Shown: positions 21,704-31,096 of the stretch, piece after piece
How positions within the stretch are numbered: the first letter of the stretch is position 1
Layout of the letters: each line of letters begins with the position of its first letter
From: a virus
Direction: 5' to 3' (one strand)
IMG/VR virus record: IMGVR_UViG_3300036790_000034
Span: 1-64,000 of that record
Length of the DNA: 64,000 nucleotides
Program-made: the position numbers and the translations under genes
Notes under the pieces: model-generated
Seen by the model: only the letters and a program-made list of their open reading frames with translations
What the model was told of the DNA's origin: nothing
Databases searched by the model: none

Positions 21704-23698
21704 ATGACGCCCGAGACACTGGCTGAACTGGTACACAAGCACAAATCGGACAAGAACTACCAACACCGCGACATGTCGTGGGAGGAGTTCGACGCGAAGG
21801 CTGAAACGTCGTTCAAGCGAATGACGGCTGAACGCATCGCGAAAGTGCTCAAGGTGTGCTTCAAGTTCCAGTTGACTGATGAGAACCTCATCAAGCGGGC
21901 ACGCTTCATGGCCCAGACCAATTTGTTCTTTCTCTGCAAACTCCTTGAACTTTATAAGGACATGAGCGACCAAGAATATACTTGGATTGACGGCACGGTC
22001 CACAACACTCACGAAGAAATTTGCAACGAGTTCTTCGTTCGCAAAGACCCGACGTACAAGAACTTCAAAGAGTTCTCGTCCATCAAGAATTACATCGACA
22101 AGAAGGAACGTCTCCTGCTCGTCCCCCGTGGTGGATTCAAATCCACAATGAACATGGCGGACTGTGTGCAGTGGACAATCGCATTCCCCGAGATTACGAT
22201 TCTCGTGCTCTCCGGCGTGCTTTCCCTTGCGAATAAGTTCGTTGGCGAAATCAAAGGTCACTTCACGCTCGAAGAGGGCGGGGCTGACTACGCGGGTCTG
22301 TTCGTTGAAAAGAAGAATTATCGTCCACGCACTATGGACGACGGCACATCGTTCTTGTTCCAAGCATTGTTCGCGGAGCATTGCATTCCGCTGGATGACG
22401 GCAAGGCGAGTGAGTTTCAAACTCCCGCTGTCTCCAATCGACAGAAAGAGCCGACGGTATTTTCGGCGTCTATCGAACAGTCCTTGACAGGTTTCCACGT
22501 CTGCATCCTCAAACTGGATGACGTGGTCACCAACGAGAACTCGCTGACGGTCGAACGCTTGAAGGCAGTCAATAAGCAAGTCTCCATCAACCAAGCTATG
22601 TTGCACCCTTACGGGTTCTACGACAAGATTGGAACGTGGTACGACTCTGAAGACACCTACGGCCAAGACATCAAAGCCATCAAGATGTATGAGGAAGAGG
22701 GCGAAATAAGCCCGATGAAACTTTATCTGCGTCCGGCGTGGTGGCCCAACGAGGCTGCACGCAAAGCAGGTAAAATCGAAGAAGAGATGACGAAGGCCGA
22801 TTACGACTTGTGGTTCAACGTCGAGGGCCAACTCACCTACGAATTCCTCTATCACAAAAAGAAGACCGACCCGTACTTCGCAATCAAGTACTTGAATGAC
22901 CCGACACAGATGCACGTCATCAAGTTCCCTCGTGAGATGCTCATCCGTAAAACGGTGAACGCCGTCGAGGTTCCCGGCACCGGGATGATTGTGACTTGCG
23001 TGGACACCGCGTACTCGACTAAGTCGTGGGCGGATTACACGGTCATCATCACAGCACTTATTAGTCAGGGACGATTCTACATCATAGACATGTCGCGAGG
23101 CCGTTACGACGAGTACACTCTCCCGGCCATGATTGCGGCAACGGCTCTCAAGTGGAAACCCAAACGGGTTTGCATCGAAGAGACGGGAGCTATGAAGTAT
23201 ATTCAGCGTGAAGTCTATCGCGAGATGGATAAGCTGAAGTGTCGTGCCCCGATTGAGTTGGTTCCGCTCGGCCAAGGCTCGAAGAAGAACTCGAAGCAGA
23301 TGAAGGCCGGACCAGTCCTCCGATTCCTCGGAGATGACCGACTGAAGTTTGTCAACACCTGCCCCAGCCTCGAAGACTTGTACGATGAGTTGTCGAAGTT
23401 CGGCACGGCAGCAAGCACGCACGACGACATCGTTGATGCTCTGTCAATTCTCGTGAATACCTTTGCGAGTTACGCAGACATCGAAGCCAAGATACAGGCC
23501 GCTTCGCTAGAATACTCGCCGGACCCCAAAGGGAAGTCGTTCTATGACCAAGTCTACGGACTCGGGAAGTACGACAAATACAACGCACTCAACGCTGCGT
23601 TGGAATTCCCAGAACAGGCACCGGACACACTCGCGAAGCAAGCTGCGGAAGATGCCGTGTATGCGGCTCAAGACCCGCTCAACGATTTGTTCGGCTAG
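21704..23698 (+). CDS. terL: Terminase large subunit
   Basis: The 664-residue product has an N-terminal ATPase with Walker A-like LLVPRGGFKST (near residue 150) and a Walker B region ILKLDDVVTNENS. The C-terminal nuclease has three acidic motifs: CVDTAYSTKSWADYT, CIEETGAM and STHDDIVDAL. It pumps DNA into the procapsid and cuts it. The order and motif style resemble T7 gp19-type terminases. GAGGGGGAGTA precedes the ATG. Confidence 0.92.
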   Translation: MTPETLAELVHKHKSDKNYQHRDMSWEEFDAKAETSFKRMTAERIAKVLKVCFKFQLTDENLIKRARFMAQTNLFFLCKLLELYKDMSDQEYTWIDGTVHNTHEEICNEFFVRKDPTYKNFKEFSSIKNYIDKKERLLLVPRGGFKSTMNMADCVQWTIAFPEITILVLSGVLSLANKFVGEIKGHFTLEEGGADYAGLFVEKKNYRPRTMDDGTSFLFQALFAEHCIPLDDGKASEFQTPAVSNRQKEPTVFSASIEQSLTGFHVCILKLDDVVTNENSLTVERLKAVNKQVSINQAMLHPYGFYDKIGTWYDSEDTYGQDIKAIKMYEEEGEISPMKLYLRPAWWPNEAARKAGKIEEEMTKADYDLWFNVEGQLTYEFLYHKKKTDPYFAIKYLNDPTQMHVIKFPREMLIRKTVNAVEVPGTGMIVTCVDTAYSTKSWADYTVIITALISQGRFYIIDMSRGRYDEYTLPAMIAATALKWKPKRVCIEETGAMKYIQREVYREMDKLKCRAPIELVPLGQGSKKNSKQMKAGPVLRFLGDDRLKFVNTCPSLEDLYDELSKFGTAASTHDDIVDALSILVNTFASYADIEAKIQAASLEYSPDPKGKSFYDQVYGLGKYDKYNALNAALEFPEQAPDTLAKQAAEDAVYAAQDPLNDLFG

Positions 23699-23711
23699 AG
23701 AGGATTGCTAG

Positions 23712-25844
23712 ATGGAAGCGACACAAGTTGCAGCACCACAGCCTGACGGCAATCCGAATGCGGTCCTGACAGGTCAAGACTTCAAGAATGACGGCACACT
23801 GAAGACAGTGAGTAATGAACTTGCTCTCGTCGTCCAGAGTGCCGCTCAAGCTAAGGCTTTTATTGCAAACCGCCAGTGGACACTACTCTGGCGAGACGCG
23901 GACCTCCTGTACCAATCTCCTCGGCCAATGACGGTCTACGAGAACACTTACGTTCTCGAACCGAACGTCCAGAGATTCACGGTTGCAAAGGTTGTCAACT
24001 CGGTTGTTCCGCAACTTTACAAGGGTCTGTTCTATGATGACCCACCGATGCTCATGCGGCCACGTCCCGGCACAAGTCAGGAAGTGGTTGATGCGAAGAC
24101 GGCACTGTTCTCCTTCATCATGGACAACTGCGAATTCAAAACGCAGACCAAGTGGGGACTCGAACAGATGGCCTTCCTCGGCACGGGCATCTTCAAGTGG
24201 GGCTACGATTGGAAGGACATCGTAACCTACAAGCGTAAGGCGACCGTACACGAAATTAACAGCGGTGAGCCGGGAGCGGAAGCGACCATTCGCATTCCGT
24301 CAGATGTTCCTCCCGACATCACTGAAGAAATCATGACCGTCCCGATGCCATTCTTCCAATGGCGTCCGATTGACAAAGTGCTCGTAGACCCGCAATTGTG
24401 GGTCAGCGACATCCGACGTGCAGCATGGGTAGTCGATGTCCAGTACATGGACTTCTACCAACTCAATGCTCTCCGTACGGCAATCGAAAATGCAATCAAG
24501 GACGGCGAGAACGGCGAAGCAATCAAGGGATGGTCGTTCCCCTCAGAGGCAGAGTTGAAAGCCCTGTGGGAGACTCCCGGCAACATTAAATCCCAGACGC
24601 TTGAATCTGAACAGGCGACGTACATCGAAGGCGTGGTTCATCACGCTGAGAAGATGAACATCAAAGCCTCTCCCGACCCTCTTCGCACAAAGCTGGAGAT
24701 TCTGGAGTATTGGGACAAGGAACGAAAAATCCTTGTGCTCAACCAGTCGAACGTCATTTGCTCGACGAAGAACGAGTTCAAACGGATTCCGTTCCTGTCT
24801 GCGAACTGGTGGAACCGTCCGCGTGCATTCTACGGCATGGGCCTTGGCCTCATTGTCGGACAGAATCAACGCGTTGACCAAGGCACCATCAACGCCATCC
24901 TCAAAATTTTGAGCTACGGCGTCAACCCGATTTACCTCCGTAACCGCGAGGACAATGCTCCGACCCAAACGATTCGTACGGGCCTCGGCAAGATTCTGAG
25001 CGTCACGGACACTGAGAAGTCGTACCGTCTGATGGAGACTCCGAAAGTCCCCGGCGACATCTGGGCTGCATTGAAAGAGAGTGAACAGGCAACTGAGTCA
25101 TCCTCTGGAGCAGACCAAACGCTCGTCCAAGGTTCTTCGGCTGGCCCACGCTCTGGCATGGGACGCTCCGCAGCGGGTGCGAACATTATGGCAGGGGCTT
25201 CGGCCACTCGTCTTGATGGTCCGCTCGACAACTTCATCGAACAAGTCTTCAAGCCGTTCCTTGGCGTCATCGACATGCTCGTCTTTAACGTCATGTCTGA
25301 TGCGGCCATCTTGCACATCCTCGGCAACGAGATGGGCACGGACTTCCTGAAGGGCTTTAGCATCCAGTCCTTCCACGACTCGCAGATTGAATACGAAGTA
25401 CTCGCTGGGTCCAGTCTCGCTGCAAAGCGGACGATGGCACAGTCGATGGTCATGCTCACGCAGATTCTCGACAACCCACAGATTCAGCAGTCACTCGCTG
25501 ACATCAACCAAGAGTACATCGACTTCAAGCCAATCATCAGCATGTGGCTCGAAGCGTCGGAATGGAAGAACAAGAACGACATCATCAAGAAGATGTCGCC
25601 CGCAATGATTCAGCAACGCCAGCAGAACTCGAAGGCGGCGTTGATGCAGCAACAGATTCAGGCGAAGCAACAGTCAGAGTCGCAGAAATTCCAACAGAAG
25701 CAACAGTTGGAAGACCAAGCCTCTGACAACCGAATCAAACGCGACATCACTCGCGAGGCCGCGAAAGAGTCCGGTATGAGTGAAGCGGTTGAGGGTGTGC
25801 CAAGTCCGAGTGGGTTGCAAGGGCAGCTTCCACAAGTTGCGTAA
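23712..25844 (+). CDS. Portal protein
   Basis: The 710-residue product directly follows TerL. It has the long mixed domain and central GLGLIVGQNQRVDQGTINAI segment seen in podovirus-type portals, and a C-terminal Gln/Lys-rich coiled coil (about residues 630-690) that could form the barrel. It should form the dodecameric DNA channel at the head vertex. Family assignment rests on position, length and the YGMGLG/GxNQR pattern. Confidence 0.85.
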   Translation: MEATQVAAPQPDGNPNAVLTGQDFKNDGTLKTVSNELALVVQSAAQAKAFIANRQWTLLWRDADLLYQSPRPMTVYENTYVLEPNVQRFTVAKVVNSVVPQLYKGLFYDDPPMLMRPRPGTSQEVVDAKTALFSFIMDNCEFKTQTKWGLEQMAFLGTGIFKWGYDWKDIVTYKRKATVHEINSGEPGAEATIRIPSDVPPDITEEIMTVPMPFFQWRPIDKVLVDPQLWVSDIRRAAWVVDVQYMDFYQLNALRTAIENAIKDGENGEAIKGWSFPSEAELKALWETPGNIKSQTLESEQATYIEGVVHHAEKMNIKASPDPLRTKLEILEYWDKERKILVLNQSNVICSTKNEFKRIPFLSANWWNRPRAFYGMGLGLIVGQNQRVDQGTINAILKILSYGVNPIYLRNREDNAPTQTIRTGLGKILSVTDTEKSYRLMETPKVPGDIWAALKESEQATESSSGADQTLVQGSSAGPRSGMGRSAAGANIMAGASATRLDGPLDNFIEQVFKPFLGVIDMLVFNVMSDAAILHILGNEMGTDFLKGFSIQSFHDSQIEYEVLAGSSLAAKRTMAQSMVMLTQILDNPQIQQSLADINQEYIDFKPIISMWLEASEWKNKNDIIKKMSPAMIQQRQQNSKAALMQQQIQAKQQSESQKFQQKQQLEDQASDNRIKRDITREAAKESGMSEAVEGVPSPSGLQGQLPQVA

Positions 25845-25853
25845 CAATGATGT

Positions 25854-25883
25854 GAGGCAGGGATTGTCATTGGTCCCTGCCTC
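25854..25883 (+). terminator. Intergenic hairpin after portal gene
   Basis: GAGGCAGGGA and TCCCTGCCTC form a perfect 10-bp stem with a 10-nt loop, starting 9 nt after the portal stop. No U-tract follows, so it may be a processing or stabilising hairpin more than a terminator. Confidence 0.55.
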
Positions 25884-25904
25884 GTAGGGTTACTCGGGGG
25901 AGAT

Positions 25905-26276
25905 ATGCTGAAAATCACGGACGACATCAAAGGTCTCGACATGACCTTCGAGTTGACTGAGCGACAGGTTGCGATTCTCGCAGCCGCTTGTAAGCAAGAA
26001 TGGTTCGACATCATTCAGAAGATGATGGAGAACGAAGTCAAGATGCTCAACGTCAGACTCATCAACACTGAGACCGCGAACCCGAACGAGATTCTGGCAA
26101 ACCACGCGATGGCAAAGGGTGCCGGAATGTTCTATGTCGGATTCATCCAACGGCTGCAACACTTGCTGCAAGTGGAAGCGTACAACGCTCAAGCCATTGG
26201 GACGCCGGAGAACCCGGAGCAGCCGCCATACCAGCCGGAATTCGCCGGACAGGCGTTCGCAGATGAAGTTGGTTAA
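25905..26276 (+). CDS. Hypothetical morphogenesis-region protein, 123 residues
   Basis: GGGGGAGAT precedes the ATG. The product is largely helical (ERQVAILAAACKQEWFDIIQ) with a Pro-rich C-terminus. It lies between portal and scaffold genes in the late operon. No domain recognised. Confidence 0.65.
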   Translation: MLKITDDIKGLDMTFELTERQVAILAAACKQEWFDIIQKMMENEVKMLNVRLINTETANPNEILANHAMAKGAGMFYVGFIQRLQHLLQVEAYNAQAIGTPENPEQPPYQPEFAGQAFADEVG

Positions 26277-26297
26277 GAAAATTCGGAGGAGAATTTT

Positions 26298-27410
26298 ATG
26301 GCTTTGACATTGCTCGACATCGAGAATCTGTCTTCGGCGGAATACGCCAAGAAGTTGAAAACGGACCCCGCATTTGCTGCGGAGGTCAATGCGTTGCTGG
26401 CGAATCCGCCACGCAACCCCGTAGCACCTGTTGTGCCCGTTGAGGAAGTTGCTCCGGCACCAGTACCCGCTCCCGCAGCCCCGGTCGAACTACCGGAACT
26501 GCGATACGAGTGGCAACCGACCGATGAGAACGACCGTCCTATCGGTGGTCGTCAGGTCATCAAATATCGCACAGAGGAAGAGAAGTTCGCCAAGGTTATC
26601 GAAGCGAACAACCTCCTAATCCGTCAGCTTCGCAAAGTGAATCGCGACAAGGCGGTAGGTTCGGCGGAAGAGATTCCGTCCGACGCAGAAAGATTCCAGA
26701 ACGTCACGGAGTTCAAACCCCGCGTCTTGACATCGGATGAACGATTCAAGCTGGCACAGGGGTTGACGAACCCAGAGACGTTCGATGAATCGCGTGACGC
26801 GTTGATTGAGTCAGCGTTTGGGGTCAAACCCGCAGTGCTGGCCTCAACCTTGAATGACACGCAACGATTCATCATTCAGCAACGTGCTGTCGAGAATTAC
26901 ATCGACTTCGTCAATACGACGGGCGTCTATGACAGCATGAACAATCGACAAGTCCTGACAGGTTGGCTGGGCAAGCGAAATCTCGCTCCGACCGTCGCAA
27001 ACTTTAACATTGCCCTATCTCAGTGTCGTCAATCTGGATTGATTGAAGATGCTCCTGTTGTGCAGCAGGTAACTCCGGCCCCGGCACCCGCTCCAGTAGC
27101 GGTGCCCGTCGTGCCCGTGGTAACGGAACCGAATCCGCAGGTTCCAGCAGCAGCCGCCCCCGGATTGGGGAATGAGCCGCAGCCGCAAGCAAAGCGTCAT
27201 AGTCACGTACCATCCGGTCTGAATGCCACAGTTGCTTCAGCAGCGGGACCAATCGTCCCTGTGGATGGAAATTCGGTGACTCTTGAGATGATTGATAAGA
27301 TGTCAGCCGCACAGTTCAAGGAATGGGCGAAAGTCCCCGCGAACCGTGCGTTGAACGAACGTCTTGAGCAGGAAGCTGCCCAGCGTCGTCGTGCTCGACA
27401 GAATCAATAA
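26298..27410 (+). CDS. Probable scaffolding protein, 370 residues
   Basis: The gene lies between portal and major capsid genes, the usual place for a scaffold. The protein is Ala/Pro/Val- and Glu-rich with two low-complexity blocks (about residues 38-62 and 255-290), helical elsewhere, and ends in a basic helix (ERLEQEAAQRRRARQNQ) suited to binding the capsid protein. GGAGGAGAATTTT precedes the ATG. Inferred from position and composition. Confidence 0.65.
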   Translation: MALTLLDIENLSSAEYAKKLKTDPAFAAEVNALLANPPRNPVAPVVPVEEVAPAPVPAPAAPVELPELRYEWQPTDENDRPIGGRQVIKYRTEEEKFAKVIEANNLLIRQLRKVNRDKAVGSAEEIPSDAERFQNVTEFKPRVLTSDERFKLAQGLTNPETFDESRDALIESAFGVKPAVLASTLNDTQRFIIQQRAVENYIDFVNTTGVYDSMNNRQVLTGWLGKRNLAPTVANFNIALSQCRQSGLIEDAPVVQQVTPAPAPAPVAVPVVPVVTEPNPQVPAAAAPGLGNEPQPQAKRHSHVPSGLNATVASAAGPIVPVDGNSVTLEMIDKMSAAQFKEWAKVPANRALNERLEQEAAQRRRARQNQ

Positions 27411-27434
27411 TCAAACAACTAAGGTAGAACCACT

Positions 27435-28466
27435 ATGAGTTTTTCTCCGGCTGGCAATCAGCTTTCTAACCTGCCTCAGTCCACGGTGAAGCATTACGAC
27501 AAGAAGTTCCGTGAGAACCTGAAGGCCAACACCCCGTTCGTCCGTTGTGCAGAGCGTCTCGACCTGCCCATGAAGTCCGGTAACCAGTACGAAATGTTCA
27601 TGTACGTGCCTCTGGCAGCGAACACGAACCAGACGACTGAAGGAACCGTGGGTTCGTCCCTGAGCGTCAGCGTGCTGACCACGACTGCGACCATCGGTGA
27701 GTACGCCGACTACGCGAACTTCTCGTCTCTGTCGCTGGCAACCTCCATTGACCAGACTGTCGAGAACGTCGCGAAGGAAATGTCGTATCGCCTTGGCGAG
27801 TCCCTCTCGGCTCTCGTCCGTGCAACCGCCGACGGTGCGTCGAGCATTGATGCCAGCGTCCTCGTGCAGCTTGCTGCGTCGAGCACGTCCAGCTTCACCG
27901 CTCTGTCTCTGAGCCAGATTCGTAACAGCGTTCAATCGCTGGCGGGTCGCTCCGTCCGTCCGTTCGACGAGGCAAGCAAGGCATTTATTGGCGTCATCCA
28001 CCCGTTCGCCCTTGGCGACGTGCTGGCTGACAACAGCAACGATTCTCCAATCGACATCCTGAAGCATACCCCTGTGGGTCAGGCCAAGATGGATGAACTC
28101 GTGAGTGTTGACCTTGAGGAAGTAATCGAACTGCCGTCCACTGGCGTTCACTTCTTCCAGACCAACCTCGTGACCAAGACCTCGAACTACAAGGGCGTCA
28201 CGGGCCTCACTGCTCTCCGTACCTACATTTTCGGTAAGGACGGCATCTTCGCTATCAACCTCGGTGCCCAGAACGACACCAACTTCGGTGATGGCGACTG
28301 GCGTAACATCAAGTGCAACATCGTTCAGAACGCTGAACCGACCGTTGCCGACCCCGAAGGTTTGATTCCGGGGTGGACGAGCTACCGTGTTCACTTCACG
28401 ACCTCGCTCGGTCCTGACACCACGATTCGTATGCGGCAGATTGACGCCGCTTCCGCAATCAGCTAA
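27435..28466 (+). CDS. Major capsid protein
   Basis: The 343-residue product has the size and composition of an HK97-fold capsid protein; the pattern GNQYEMFMYVPLAA...TTEGTVGSS...ATIGEYADYANFSSL resembles the N4-gp56-like capsid group. It follows the scaffold gene and is followed by strong hairpins. Codon use looks strongly biased to C-ending codons, as expected for a very abundant protein. It builds the icosahedral head. Confidence 0.85.
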   Translation: MSFSPAGNQLSNLPQSTVKHYDKKFRENLKANTPFVRCAERLDLPMKSGNQYEMFMYVPLAANTNQTTEGTVGSSLSVSVLTTTATIGEYADYANFSSLSLATSIDQTVENVAKEMSYRLGESLSALVRATADGASSIDASVLVQLAASSTSSFTALSLSQIRNSVQSLAGRSVRPFDEASKAFIGVIHPFALGDVLADNSNDSPIDILKHTPVGQAKMDELVSVDLEEVIELPSTGVHFFQTNLVTKTSNYKGVTGLTALRTYIFGKDGIFAINLGAQNDTNFGDGDWRNIKCNIVQNAEPTVADPEGLIPGWTSYRVHFTTSLGPDTTIRMRQIDAASAIS

Positions 28467-28478
28467 TCGACGAAGCGA

Positions 28479-28539
28479 AGGGGTGGGCCATCCCACCCCT
28501 AAGTCGAAATAGTGTCGCACGCTGGAATGTACAGCGTGC
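28479..28539 (+). terminator. Two hairpins after capsid gene
   Basis: AGGGGTGGG/CCCACCCCT (28479-28500) and GCACGCTG/CAGCGTGC (28517-28539) follow the capsid stop. Neither has a clear U-tract; they probably stabilise the capsid mRNA or cause partial termination. Confidence 0.6.
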
Positions 28540-28557
28540 CTAGATAGGAAGATTCGC

Positions 28558-29148
28558 ATGGCAAATCCCAATCCACAGCACACTCCGACCGACGGTCTGG
28601 GCGTAGCTGCATACGTGACCCTCAGCGGGTCCAGCGGGAGTTCGGTTATCACCAACTCCAGCGGCGGGGCGGACAAGTCGCAGGGTTCCAACGGTCAGGG
28701 TATCGGCCCCGGCACCGCAGCGTCAGGTTCTTTCCCGGTCGCACAGTACGCTCTGACATTGAGCGTGTCCGCAGCGGGCGGATATGCGAGTTCCCTCGCA
28801 GTGACCGCAGCACTGACGGATGTGCAGAACAACGCATACACTCCAGTCGGGTCCATCGAGGCGAAGTCGTACAACAACCCATCGGCGGGTTCACCGTCGT
28901 GGTATCGCCCAAGCAACTTCGCGGGTTACTCTGCGGACGTTGCGTCCGTCACGGACACTTCAGCATCGGCTGGTAACGAAGTCTTTACCATCACCGCTCT
29001 GAACCCCGGACAGGCTATCGTTGAGTGCCTCTTTCCCACTTTCGATAACACTTTGGGGAATCAAGCATCCGCGACAACTCCCAACACAGAATCGTTCAAT
29101 CCGACAATGGCGATATATGTGCAGGTAGTTGTGACCGTAATTCCTTAG
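28558..29148 (+). CDS. Capsid decoration protein with Ig-like fold, 196 residues
   Basis: The product is Ser/Gly/Thr/Ala-rich beta sequence. FTITALNPGQAIVECLFP near the C-terminus resembles the last strands of bacterial Ig-like (Big2-type) domains. It follows the major capsid gene, so a head decoration or fibre protein is likely. TAGGAAGATTCGC precedes the ATG. Confidence 0.6.
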   Translation: MANPNPQHTPTDGLGVAAYVTLSGSSGSSVITNSSGGADKSQGSNGQGIGPGTAASGSFPVAQYALTLSVSAAGGYASSLAVTAALTDVQNNAYTPVGSIEAKSYNNPSAGSPSWYRPSNFAGYSADVASVTDTSASAGNEVFTITALNPGQAIVECLFPTFDNTLGNQASATTPNTESFNPTMAIYVQVVVTVIP

Positions 29149-29198
29149 GCTTAGCGGCCTATGGCTAGATGGCGGGATGCCTAGAACATCCCGCTGTC
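29148..29198 (+). ncRNA. Twin hairpin before HNH gene (variant form)
   Basis: TAGGC-TTAGCG-GCCTA is followed by GCGGGATG-CCTAGAA-CATCCCGC. The layout recalls the A/B/C motif (hairpin, short spacer, GC-rich hairpin), but loop 1 lacks TAATTAC. It directly precedes a homing-endonuclease gene. Confidence 0.45.
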
Positions 29199-29217
29199 GC
29201 TCTTTCTAGGAGATGAG

Positions 29218-29634
29218 ATGGCGTACAAAGATTTAGAAAATCGGCGTGCTGCGGGTCGTAAAGCCTCGCAACGATTCCGCGATATCCACGGTGCGGAATC
29301 AAAGAAGTACCAACGTGAGTGGGCAAGGAATCTGAGTCCCGAGAAAAAGAAACTCCGGGCGAAGAAGGGTAATCGTCGTCGATATGGTTTGACGATTGAA
29401 AAGTATGATGCGAAGTTGGCATCCCAAAATAATTTGTGTGCGTTGTGCCACAAGCCCTTCAATTCAAAAATCGAACGAGAGCGTCCCGTTTTAGACCATA
29501 ATCATCGGACGAAAGTTTTACGAGATTTTATCCATAGCCAGTGTAATATCGGCATCGGAAATCTATTGGATGATGCTGCGATTTGTCGTCTCGCGGCGGA
29601 ATATTTAGAACGACACAAACAGGAGGAAGCATGA
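29218..29634 (+). CDS. HNH endonuclease VII-like, 138 residues
   Basis: A long basic helix is followed by NLCALCHKPF, VLDHNHRTK, RDFIHSQCNIGIG and the terminal helix. RGLLC of the family is degenerate here (RDFIHSQ), although CN is kept. CTAGGAGATGAG precedes the ATG. ATGA overlap with the next virion gene. Confidence 0.85.
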   Translation: MAYKDLENRRAAGRKASQRFRDIHGAESKKYQREWARNLSPEKKKLRAKKGNRRRYGLTIEKYDAKLASQNNLCALCHKPFNSKIERERPVLDHNHRTKVLRDFIHSQCNIGIGNLLDDAAICRLAAEYLERHKQEEA

Positions 29635-30086
29635 GTTGGGATACGGATTGGTCAACAGGAGTTTCGGAAACTATAACCGAGATACAAAGCATTGCTGCGA
29701 ATCAAGCTACTGATGAAGCGGACATCGCTGCTTTGCAAGCAGCCGCACTATATGTAGTGCAAACGACGGGAACTTCACTGACGGTAAGTTCTTCTGGACA
29801 AGGGAAGTTTCTGAAAGTCTATGCTGCGGGGGTTGTGGCGGGTAACGCTTCTACGACTGTCAGTGCGTCGATAGGCGGCGGTTTGGTGGTAGCGACCCCG
29901 TTCAATACGAATTCTTCAGGGTTGTTTATCCTTGAATTCGATATGTATTTCGACGGAAGCCATCTCTTCGTTCTGAAACCGGGGAGCAATCCTCAGGTGG
30001 CATCTTCATCGTCAACATCCTTCGGCGTATCACTCAGTAGCGGCGGGGGAGCCATCACGATTAGCAATTTCGTCGTGGAAGGCTAA
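29631..30086 (+). CDS. Probable virion beta protein, 151 residues
   Basis: The start is fixed by the ATGA overlap and the CAGGAGGAAGC site inside the HNH gene. The N-terminal 45 residues are helical, the rest Ser/Thr/Gly beta strands (TGTSLTVSSSGQGKFLKVY), like trimeric fibre or decoration proteins. Confidence 0.6.
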   Translation: MSWDTDWSTGVSETITEIQSIAANQATDEADIAALQAAALYVVQTTGTSLTVSSSGQGKFLKVYAAGVVAGNASTTVSASIGGGLVVATPFNTNSSGLFILEFDMYFDGSHLFVLKPGSNPQVASSSSTSFGVSLSSGGGAITISNFVVEG

Positions 30087-30093
30087 AGATTCA

Positions 30094-30136
30094 GAGGCCG
30101 CTTGACAGTTAACGCTGTACGAGCGGCCTTCTTTTT
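30094..30136 (+). terminator. Rho-independent terminator
   Basis: AGGCCGCT (30095-30102) pairs with AGCGGCCT (30122-30129), followed by TCTTTTT. The loop contains a smaller ACAGTTAACGCTGT hairpin. Confidence 0.75.
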
Positions 30137-30153
30137 CATCTCTAGGAGGAGAT

Positions 30154-30438
30154 ATGTCGGAGGAGCTAGATAAGGACCAAATCATCGCGTCCTTGATGGA
30201 ATCAGTAGAGAATCTGCGAGGCGAGTTAGCACAGCTTCGCAACAACAACCGCATTCTGCGTAGAGTGCATAGTGCCCTTCGTTCTGCCAACCAGTCCTTG
30301 CAGAACCGAGTGGCGATTGCCCAGCAGAACGACGAGTTGTTCAAAGAATTATGCACGAGCGACTTTGGTGCCAAGGTCACGAGTCCCGAGGATGGTGGAT
30401 TACCGGAGCCGGGAACACAGGTGGAAGCGTCGGTCTAG
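30154..30438 (+). CDS. Coiled-coil protein, 94 residues
   Basis: CTAGGAGGAGAT precedes the ATG. Residues 5-70 form a strong coiled coil (SLMESVENLRGELAQLRNNN). Role unknown; it sits between structural genes. Confidence 0.6.
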   Translation: MSEELDKDQIIASLMESVENLRGELAQLRNNNRILRRVHSALRSANQSLQNRVAIAQQNDELFKELCTSDFGAKVTSPEDGGLPEPGTQVEASV

Positions 30439-30509
30439 AACGGCGTGGATACGTCAATGCTCATCGCGGCTTGCTACCGTGACAGAGATTGATATACAGC
30501 ACTGAAGTG

Positions 30510-30563
30510 AAGGCTTCTCCCTGCGTGGGTAAGCCGTCCGTGAAGCCGCACCGGAGAAGCCTT
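30510..30563 (+). terminator. Long hairpin, possible terminator
   Basis: AAGGCTTCTCC and GGAGAAGCCTT are perfect 11-nt complements with a 32-nt loop, followed by TACATTTC. Weak U-tract; attenuation or RNA processing is possible. Confidence 0.55.
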
Positions 30564-30583
30564 TACATTTCTTGGAGGAGAAA

Positions 30584-31096
30584 ATGAAAAGTTTGAATTT
30601 GTTTTTGCGTGACCTGTTTTACAATCTCTACCTGCGATACGCAGGGCAGTTCCGAACCCAGCAGCAGGTTGCTGAAGCGAAGATGCACGGCAACGTGCTT
30701 GAAGGATTTGAGAGAGCAATTATCAAATCTCAGATGAAGTGTAACCATCACAAAGGTGGGACCATCTTCCGTGTTGTGGGTGAGTCAACTAGCCCCGCGA
30801 AGATTGCGGAGTGCTTACAAAATGGCACGGGCAACCAGTACAGCGTCATGAAGCACCAGATGATGAATGGTGATTGGCGTGTCCGCTGCACACGATGCGG
30901 TAAGACTTGGACCGCACCGATTCGTCAGGAGTATCGGAATGACCGCGAGTTCTGGGCGGCGATTGAGGATTACGAACGAGCCAAGAAGTTCGAGACGAAC
31001 AACCACACGAGCACGTCACTTCAGTTCCAGTGGCGGTATCGTGATGGCAGCGACGGCTCTGAGGTTCCTCGCAAAGCAATGGCAGCGAGGGTCTAA
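30584..31096 (+). CDS. Zinc-ribbon protein of the KHQM-NGD family, 170 residues
   Basis: Start at 30584 follows GGAGGAGAAA. An N-terminal helix is followed by CNHHKGG, then VMKHQMMNGDWRVRC and TRCGKTW, then a W/Y-rich helix and FETNNHTSTSLQFQWR. All these elements recur in order in the protein at 31819, and the zinc core also in the early protein at 4876. The four Cys/His pairs suggest one zinc ribbon. Function unknown; the location suggests a virion or assembly role. Confidence 0.7.
   Translation: MKSLNLFLRDLFYNLYLRYAGQFRTQQQVAEAKMHGNVLEGFERAIIKSQMKCNHHKGGTIFRVVGESTSPAKIAECLQNGTGNQYSVMKHQMMNGDWRVRCTRCGKTWTAPIRQEYRNDREFWAAIEDYERAKKFETNNHTSTSLQFQWRYRDGSDGSEVPRKAMAARV

Noticed and set aside
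21443-23422. 659-codon open frame on the minus strand opposite the terminase gene
   Set aside because: It lies antisense to TerL, has a Val/Leu/Arg-rich composition from codon bias of the true gene, no ribosome site and no motif.
27411-28691. 426-codon minus-strand frame opposite the capsid gene
   Set aside because: Produced by strong codon bias of the capsid gene; no plausible product.
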